Positions 57,697-64,000 of a stretch of 64,000 nucleotides of DNA are shown in pieces. The position numbers and the translations under genes were made by a program. Source of the DNA: Meconema thalassinum (lineage: Eukaryota > Arthropoda > Insecta > Orthoptera > Tettigoniidae); contig OX336397.1 of assembly GCA_946902985.2 (NCBI GenBank), positions 189,290,813 through 189,354,812 on the forward strand, given 5' to 3'. Under the pieces are notes generated by a model. That model made no database searches, was not told the DNA's origin, and was given only the letters and a program-made list of their open reading frames with translations. The number at the start of each line of letters is the position of its first letter. The first letter of the stretch is position 1.

Positions 57697-59251
57697 AGTA
57701 GTGGAGTGATGACAGTTCTGCCCCCCCCCCCCCCCACTACTCCCAATGCGAGCCGATAACTCCCGAACCCGTGGTCGGAGATTCACGAATGAAGTGTCGT
57801 TGGACTCGGGCTGACGGGGGCTTTGCTATGGACCACTCATTTCAACCCCTAAATAAAACCTACACCTACTAGGGGGTGAAATTGTAATTTTTAGTGAAAG
57901 TCTCATTTCAAATACGACATGTATAATGTGCGCTGCTAAAATGAACTTAAATGTTGTTGCTCATATTGCGCATGCGTTTTTCTGGCTGCCGCTATGGATG
58001 AACATTTTTGTTTTTGTTTTTTACGCATGCGCACTTGGGATTTTTGTAAGAGGGCGAGATCTTTGAAAAAAAATGATTGATAAGAAGGGGTTTTGGTGGT
58101 GAGGAGAGAGCCAGATAGTCGCCTACTTTCCTACGAAGTTTCCCGATATCTCTCGAACGCAAGGTCGGATTTGGACGTGTGACGTGTCAAATCGCTTGTC
58201 TCGAAACCCTGTGTATTTTGGTAATAGGTTAAAGTTTTTGAGAATGAGGGAAACAGAATATTTTGGGGTAAAACGGTGATTTTAAACTTTTTGCTATATC
58301 TCGCGAACCAATCATGCTAGAGGCATGTACGACGGGTCCAAGGACTCGGGCTGACGTCGTCTCTGCTATGGACCACTCGTTATAATTTTTTAAAAAATTG
58401 GAAACTCGATTTTAGGGTAAACACGTGTTTTTTGTGATTTTTGCCGATATCTCACGAACCAATAACGCTAGAGACGTGTACGAGGTGTCCTAGGACTCGG
58501 GCTAACGCCCCCTTTCAAATGTGGTAGATATTTTTTTTCCAAAAAGATAATTCACAAAGGGCCTAACGCCATACATGTTGAAAAAACGTTTTCTTTTTCT
58601 TTACCTGTTTATAATGTCCATGAAGCGTGGTGGTTGAGAGAGACAATACGGCTGGGTGTGTGTGTGTTTCAACGAACCTGTCGCTGACCATGGTGGCTGT
58701 GTTCAATAGATCAATCGCTATTTCGGCGGGTCGGTGTATGACAGAGCGAGCGTGCGTTTTTTCTCACATTTTACCTTTAACGTGTAAACGGTGATGAGAA
58801 CTTGGTTCTATGTTGGTCGAAGCGAGTACAGAAAACAAACTTGCCGAGGAGCAGGAGGTGAATATCAATTGAGCTTATGGGAAGGCGTTGATCTGACTTG
58901 ACAACAAGTGCAATGGAAAATGACAATGACGCTTGAAGGTGAAATAATCTGACCATTATGGTGGCAGGGAAGAGCGAATACACGTGTGAGATGACATGTA
59001 TGCTAAACCAGTGACATCCTGTTTTGCTTCGTACGTGACAAAATGCAAGTTCATGTGAAATTTGATCTACCACAGGTGTTCGCCTGGGACGTTAGCTCTC
59101 CACGTGCATGATAACTGTTAACAAGTGACATCCTGTTTTGCTTCGTACGTGACAAAATGCAAGTTGACGTGAAATTTGATCTACCACAGGTGTTTGCCTG
59201 GGACGTTAGCTGTCCACGTGCACGATAACAGAATCTTCAAAGCGTGGGAAT
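57697..59251 (+). repeat. left terminal repeat of P3
   Basis: Direct-orientation relative of 48133-49792, with C run 57721-57736 and repeated CGAGGTGTCC/GGACTCGGGCTAACG modules near 57780, 58320 and 58465. A tandem duplication of about 118 bp (CATCCTGTTTTGCTTCGTAC) occupies 59010-59220. Short minus-strand frames at 58777-59528 are not supported as genes. Confidence 0.88.
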
Positions 59252-59526
59252 CGCTGAATCAGTAAAAAGTATGATGCAACTTGTGGGAATGATGTCACAA
59301 CAAATAGATAGACAAGAGCTGCAAACAGCAGTGGTGGGCTGGTGAAGGGAGGGAGAGGGGGAGGGGTAATGTAAGAGAGAACACAGGTGGAAAGGGAAAG
59401 ACAAACATGTATGAACATGCACGAAGCAAGGAGCGCTGTACACACAGAGGTATAGGTAGTGTACAACATGTGTGAATAAAAAATTGCACAGGTTCACACA
59501 ACATAGACTGTATTATTGCCATGGCC

Positions 59527-60110
59527 AAGCACTCACATTAAGATCATTTACAAAATCATAAAATGAAAAATAAAAAATCTTGTTTTGGAAATATCGTTTT
59601 TCAACATACACAAAATAAATATATAAAAAATTTGTAAACAACAAAATGGAAAATCCATGGTCAAGCACTCACATTAATATTATTTACAAAATCATAAAAT
59701 TAAAAATTAAAAATCTTGTTTTGGAAATATCGTTTTTCAACATACACAAAATAAATATATAAAAAATGTGTAAACAACAAAATGGAAAATCCATGGTCAA
59801 GCACTCACATTAATATTATTTACAAAATCATAAAATGAAAAATAGAAAATCTTGTTTTGGAAATATCGATTTTTTTCAACATACACAAAATAAATATAAA
59901 AAAAATTGTAAACAGCAAAATGGAAAATCCATGTTTCCAGATAGACAAAATTTTAAAAACCTTAAACGGACATTTAAGAAAATATATGCAAATGGGAAAT
60001 TGACAAATGTGTAAATATGAAAGTGGAAAAATCCATGTTTCCATATCATGAAATTGAAAAACATCAAACTGTCATTTAAAAAAATGCAAATGGAAAATTG
60101 ACAAATTGCA
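59527..60110 (+). repeat. about 136 bp tandem repeat, four units
   Basis: Landmark TCAAGCACTCACATTAA at about 59526, 59662 and 59799, with ATCTTGTTTTGGAAATATCG and CAACAAAATGGAAAATCCAT. The fourth unit, from 59930, is diverged. Inverse-oriented relatives lie in P1 at 18720-19030. Confidence 0.88.
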
Positions 60111-60310
60111 ATGTGTGAAATGTGAAATTAAACAAATGGCTATCATTATTTAAAAAAAGAAAAGAACATAGTGCTCTATGGTTGAGGTGTGAATCAAACC
60201 CTCTCTACTTATTTGGACCACCCGAGACTGAGTAGACTAGTTTTAGTTATCATACCACTTTTAAAAGTTTGTGTTAAATCTAGGAATTGAACCCAAGAGC
60301 TTGTAGGGGA

Positions 60311-60455
60311 GATCCAAGGCTATAATATGTTAAACAGATAGCCTTGAAAGTAGTGTGTGGTAGCTATATAGAAATGAGACGTTTCGCTCGGGGCAGGGAG
60401 GCATAGAGATCTGCATCAAACCAGTCAAAAGACTGACGACTCAAACAACAACATG
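60311..60455 (+). repeat. 3' end fragment of the LINE family at 895-2012
   Basis: TATGTTAAACAGATAGCCTT, GTGTGGTAGCTATATAGAAA and GGGCAGGGAGGCATAGAG correspond to 1890-1980; the 3' end GACTCAAACAACAACA is shared. Confidence 0.88.
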
Positions 60456-60734
60456 TAGAGCTCACCAAAATAATGTTGTGTAACGGTAAATGTTAGTCAA
60501 CGAACAGTAATGCATTACTAAAACCCATGACACGATACCTAAGAGCTTTACTAATATTTTTTTAAAATGCCTTTAACCCTATATTAAACACCCAGTTCAC
60601 AAGACTCATAACTGCAATGTTATGGTCAAACAAAACAAAATCTATATTTCAAAACAAACAAGTGGTTTAGTCAATGTATACTGGAAAAAGTTTTATAAAC
60701 ACTCAAGTCCACAAAAATAATTAAATTAGTAACA

Positions 60735-60820
60735 GTCAGGTTGACCGAGTGGTTATGGTGTTTGACTTAAGTTCAAATTTTCTGTACAAGAAAGCAAGGG
60801 TTCGAATCCCTTACCTGATA
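60735..60820 (+). tRNA. tRNA-Leu(UAA)-like gene inside P3
   Basis: Full cloverleaf: acceptor GTCAGGT (60735-60741) with ACCTGAT (60813-60819), seven pairs including one G-T; D arm ACC-GAGTGGTTAT-GGT; anticodon arm TTTGA-CTTAAGT-TCAAA with anticodon TAA; long variable arm with a TTTCT/AGAAA stem, as expected of class II tRNA-Leu; T arm AAGGG-TTCGAAT-CCCTT; discriminator A. No intron. No T4 terminator follows within about 60 bp, and the A box is non-consensus (TGACCGAGTGG), so expression is uncertain. It may be a virus-borne tRNA or a captured or retroposed cellular copy. Confidence 0.85.
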
Positions 60821-61140
60821 TAACTATTGCCTCAACATGGCTTGACCACACTGTATTATTGTGTACTCGGTACACAAACCATAAATAGAGTGTATGTTTA
60901 AGGTCACTCTCTTTGCGAACATAGTCAGAGAATGATGATGGTTAACAATTGCATTAATAGTGGGACATAGGGATAGCAATTAAGAAAAACAGACAATATC
61001 CATACACTATTTTTATTTATTTAATGTAAGTACTTGTACAATAGTTATATACAAACTACAACTCTCTTTTGTCTATTACTATCTAGTCCTTTTCGATCCA
61101 CTTGCATATCAAGGGCAGATGACTTTGTAGTTCAGCCCCT
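60821..61140. other. P3 spacer, nothing recognised
   Basis: AT-rich non-coding sequence. Near its right end it shares the GATCCACTTGCATATCAAGG block with the P2 arms. Confidence 0.5.
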
Positions 61141-61535
61141 TCAAACAACAACAACACTACTTCTTGCATAGTCTGTGATGTTGATGACTTGATGCGTGGA
61201 AGATGGATACAACATAACTTTTACAACAGGGGTTAAACGTTGCTCAACAAACAATGCACTATTTTGAGTAGCAACATCTTTCTCTTGTACTAACTTTTTA
61301 GCATTCTGATGATTTTTTGTCAATACCATTAGTGTTTTGTCTGGAGCACTACATTGATGATCATTCATACTTAAAACCACACTATTTCTACTTTTCATAT
61401 TGCCTCGACATGTTGTTGACCTCTGTTTCGAGCATTGCCAGAATATTATTCCTTTTACATTTTGTCGTCTATAGTTATAAGAGTAGCCTTATAGAGTACA
61501 CGTTGTTTACCTCGGTTAGTTGGAGTAAGTTCCAT
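61141..61535 (-). pseudogene. FLYWCH-finger protein A of P3, frameshifted, no tail
   Basis: Starts MELTPTNRGKQRVLY. The FLYWCH segment (IIFWQCSKQRSTTCRGN) needs a one-base correction near 61495. The frame then runs from SRNSVVLSMNDHQCSA to the stop at 61141, ending like the short P2 copies. It is the most downstream of three tandem minus-strand paralogues. Confidence 0.75.
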
Positions 61536-61639
61536 AGTAGTAACTAACCTGTTAGTATGATTTGCACGCTACAAAGGTTATCTCGGTTCTGGTAATATAA
61601 TTATTTAGCGTTGGCTTTTATATTTAATATGTACAGTTT

Positions 61640-61885
61640 AAAGTGATAGAAAAGTGGTAGAAACGTGGTAGCAAAGTGGTAGACAATTGGTAATATAGTG
61701 GTAGAAAAGTAGTAGAAAAGTGGTAGAAAAGTGGTAGAAAAGTGGCAGAAAAGTAGTAGAAAAGTGGTAGCAAAGTGGCAGAAAAGTGGTAGAAAACTGG
61801 CAGAAAAGTAGTAGAAAAGTGGTAGCAAAGTGGTAGAAAAGTGGTAGCAAACTAGAAAAGAGGTAGCAAAGTGGTAGAAAATATT
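61640..61885 (+). repeat. GTGGTAGAAAA minisatellite
   Basis: About twenty 11 bp units (GTGGTAGAAAA, GTGGTAGCAAA, GTAGTAGAAAA). Both minus-strand frames here are low-complexity by-products. Confidence 0.95.
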
Positions 61886-61928
61886 ACATGTATTGTTAAG
61901 AAATAGTTTAAGCGGTTACATGGATTCA

Positions 61929-62625
61929 TTACACTATAATTTTAGCATCACGAAGCTCATTTTCTATATCCAAAAGTTCTTCCTCATATTTAGTATGACC
62001 AGCCTGTTTACAGGTATGCAAGTACTGAAGCCGCTGGATTAGCTTACTGGGATTGTTCCAGTAAACAAATTTAACATATGATTTTTTGGGTGTAAACCAT
62101 TATCATCATCATCATCATTATCATCATAATCATCATCATCATCATCATGGTTATCATCATCAATATAATTATCATCAATATAATCATCATCACTATTACT
62201 ATCTAATCCTTTTTGTTCATCTTGCAATGCAAAAACCTTTGGCATAGTTTGTGTTGTCTTTGATAGTGTTAGAGGTTTCTTAGACGTTAACGACTGTCCT
62301 AACATGTCTTTTTCAGGAGATAATAAATGCTCTTTAACAAACAAAGCACTATCTTGAGCCACACTATTTTTTTCTTGGTCTTGCTTTTTTACCTTGGTTA
62401 GAGTATTTTGTCCATTTAAATGAGTATTATTTTGAGATTTACAATGATGATCGATTGAAATAAGTATGTTGGAGCCTTTTGTCTTAATCATTCCTCGACA
62501 CTTTTAGATCGTTGTTTCGAACAGCACCAAATAACAGTTCCATTTTTATTGGTTCGTTTCACAATATACGAATATCCTTTATAGTATGCGTAAGGCTTAC
62601 CATACCTAGTCACTGATACTTCCAT
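61929..62625 (-). pseudogene. FLYWCH-finger protein B of P3 with acidic block and tail
   Basis: Starts MEVSVTRYGKPYAYYKGYSY. The Trp is followed by Cys (TVIWCCSKQRS), then a frame change near 62510. The middle (62491-62039) contains a long Asp-rich block from GAT/CATCAT triplets. A second frame change near 62085 leads to the tail NPSKLIQRLQYL...KQAGHTKYEEELLDIENEL, ending at 61929. Architecture is FLYWCH + acidic + tail. Confidence 0.75.
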
Positions 62626-62795
62626 GTCAACTGTCAAGCATAGACTAAGCTCTAGTAAAGTCAACTTGGTAATAAGAATACTAGTTTAATGTGAGAGCAA
62701 ATATGGATCCAAAGAGTTCAGGTAAAAGTGGAAGCAAATAAGCAAATATTAGAACCAAGAGTGGGGTTAAAAGTGGTCGCAAAGTGGTAGACCCA

Positions 62796-63475
62796 TTACA
62801 CAATAATTTCAGCATGACGAAGCTCTTGTTCAATTTCTTTTATTTCCCAATCGTGACCGATATGCCCAGCTTGTCGTAAAGCATGCAATTGTCGAAGCCG
62901 TTGAATTAGCTTACTGGGTTTGTTCCAGTATACAAATTTAACAAATGGATTTTTAGATGTAAACAAAGCACTACCATTATCATGATCATTATCATCATCA
63001 TCATTATCATCATCATAATCACCATTATCATCATGACCAGCATCACTGTTACTATATAGTCCTTTTTGATCCTCTTGCAATACCATTTTATTTATAGTCT
63101 GAGTTGATTTTGATAGTGTTGAAGGTTTCTTGGACGTTGACAATTGTCCTAACATGACGTTTTGAGGACATGATAAGTCCTTTTGAACAAACACTGCACT
63201 ATCTTTAGCCGCAATATCGTTTTCTTGAACTTGCTTTTTAGCATTTTGATAATTGTTTGTAAACAGTAAGCGTGGTTCGTTTCGAGCACTACATTGATGA
63301 ACACTCACACTTAAAACCTTTCAATTTTTACTTTTCAGATTGCCTCGACATTTTGTTGACCTCTCTTTTGAGCATCGCCAGAATATTATTCCATTCACAT
63401 TCTGGCGATTATAGTTATAGGAGTAGCCTTGATAGAGTGCACGTAGCCTACCTTTGTTGGTTGTAATAAGTTCCA
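62796..63475 (-). pseudogene. FLYWCH-finger protein C of P3 with acidic block and tail
   Basis: About 226 codons from MELITTNKGRLRALYQGYSY. The finger is the most complete in the window, with IIFWRCSKERSTKCRGN. The only break seen is a TGA near 63320 (KSKN-stop-KVLSVSV). The rest is open to 62796: acidic GHDDNGDYDDDNDDDDNDHD, then NKPSKLIQRLRQLHALRQ and GHIGHDWEIKEIEQEL. Close paralogue of the intact P2 gene at 54782-55423, with the same promoter and minisatellite upstream. Confidence 0.82.
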
Positions 63476-63559
63476 TAGTAGTAACTGACCTGTCAGTACG
63501 ATGTTCACACTACAAAGATTACAATTGTTTTGCTGATGGAGTGAACTACCATAAGCTTA

Positions 63560-63945
63560 TATATTGGCTTATGTGTTGGCTTTTTGTGTTGGCTTTTTGT
63601 GTTGGCTTTTCGTGTTGGCTTTTGTGTTGGCTTTTCGTGTTGGCTTTTCATGTTGGCATTTCGTGTTGGCTTTTGTGTTGGCTTTTCGTGTTGGCTTTTT
63701 GTGTTGGCTTTTTGTGTTGGCTTTTCATGTTGGCATTTCGTGTTGGCTTTTGTGTTGGCTTTTTGTGTTGGCTTTTCGTGTTGGCTTTTTGTGTTGGCTT
63801 TTCGTGTTGGCATTTCGTGTTGGCTTTTCGTGTTGGTTTTTTGTATTGGCCTTTCATGTTGGCTTTTTGTATTGGCTTTTCGTGTTGGCTTTTTGTGTGG
63901 GCTTTTTGTGTTGGCTTTAGTATTGGCTTTTGTATTGGCTTATTT
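63560..63945 (+). repeat. TGTTGGCTTTTCG minisatellite (inverse of 54398-54700)
   Basis: About thirty 12-13 bp units upstream of FLYWCH gene C. Open in several frames on both strands, but low-complexity. Confidence 0.95.
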
Positions 63946-64000
63946 GACAAGTTATTTGTGTCAATGTATTTAGTGGATTTTTTGTTGGTGTTGGAAAGTA

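Larger units (their letters stand above)
57697..64000. mobile_element. Polinton-derived element P3, left part (runs off the window)
   Basis: It begins AGTAGTGGAGTGATGACAGT, the Polinton terminus, inside the IAP gene of P2's right arm. TIR 57697-59251, then a 136 bp repeat, a LINE fragment, tRNA-Leu and three FLYWCH genes on the minus strand. Core Polinton genes, if any, would be to the right. Confidence 0.82.

Noticed and set aside
48133..57840. P2 as a complete element ending near 57740 (CCCACTACT)
   Set aside because: The ACTACT near 57737 is preceded by a C run and followed by TIR sequence in direct orientation; the AGTAGTGGAGTGATGAC at 57697 fits a left terminus of a new element better, and the IAP frame breaks exactly there.
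59206..59528. Pro/Ser-rich minus-strand frames at the P3 TIR edge
   Set aside because: Three overlapping frames over a GGGAGAGGGG purine tract; no motif and no counterpart in P2.
60180..60300. Additional tRNA genes beside tRNA-Leu (B-box-like words near 60196 and 60276, minus strand)
   Set aside because: Neither folds into a full cloverleaf by eye; stems in the T arm do not pair.
61601..61850. Repeated LPLFYHFSTT-type membrane proteins
   Set aside because: Translation of the GTGGTAGAAAA minisatellite.

Overview
This is a repeat-rich, intron-bearing animal nuclear window, most likely from an insect with a large genome. The evidence is tRNA-derived SINEs with target-site duplications, several LINE reverse-transcriptase remnants, a Helitron-like element, a C2H2 zinc-finger gene remnant with AG/GT-bounded exons, a hAT transposase remnant, and three Polinton/Maverick (adintovirus-like) insertions. 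The repeat vocabulary looks polyneopteran to me, but that placement is weak. Almost every protein-coding region is broken, so the window is mainly a record of transposons and endogenous viruses. I found no conserved housekeeping gene.

Layout. 1-2010: a SINE end and a LINE reverse-transcriptase fragment. 2400-5490: a tandem array of about 745 bp units. 6945-7735: a 32 bp minisatellite. 7985-8760: two SINE families. 8783-26022: a hAT-type transposase remnant split by Polinton P1. P1 occupies 9081-25320 exactly, with the 6 bp duplication AATGTC on each side and terminal inverted repeats (TIRs) of about 1.55 kb. 26500-27075: a LINE C-terminus. 27521-45750: pieces of a zinc-finger gene (two short acidic exons and a decayed finger array). 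Its introns hold an 88 bp minisatellite with a 13-monomer higher-order repeat, a Helitron-like insertion, a 60 bp minisatellite and more SINEs. 45750-48132: mostly unrecognised sequence with one tandem duplication. 48133-57696: Polinton-derived element P2. 57697-64000: left part of a third element, P3, inserted in P2; its right end lies outside the window.

P1 carries a near-complete Polinton gene set. Minus strand: truncated integrase, a protein with a distinctive C-terminal tail, packaging ATPase and, from the other end, protein-primed DNA polymerase B. Plus strand: fibre/penton-like protein, basic pX-like core protein, adenain-type protease, minor capsid (penton) protein, double-jelly-roll major capsid protein, a BIR-domain protein, an exonuclease-like protein and a phospholipase-A2-like virion protein. 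Most have frameshifts or stops, and catalytic motifs are damaged in the polymerase, integrase and ATPase, so P1 is a fossil.

P2 and P3 show no core replication or capsid genes in the window, only accessory genes: a two-BIR plus RING inhibitor-of-apoptosis-like gene, a 93-residue protein that may be OB-fold-like, a candidate three-coding-exon 71-residue basic protein, and a family of FLYWCH-finger proteins. Some FLYWCH proteins end in the same tail as the P1 tail protein. P2 is built around a large palindrome (51515-54388 against 55463-57696, spacer 54389-55462). P3 also holds a well-folded tRNA-Leu(UAA)-like sequence. P3 entered the right-arm copy of P2's IAP-like gene, and a 5'-truncated LINE entered the left arm, so each arm shows the empty site of an insertion in the other.
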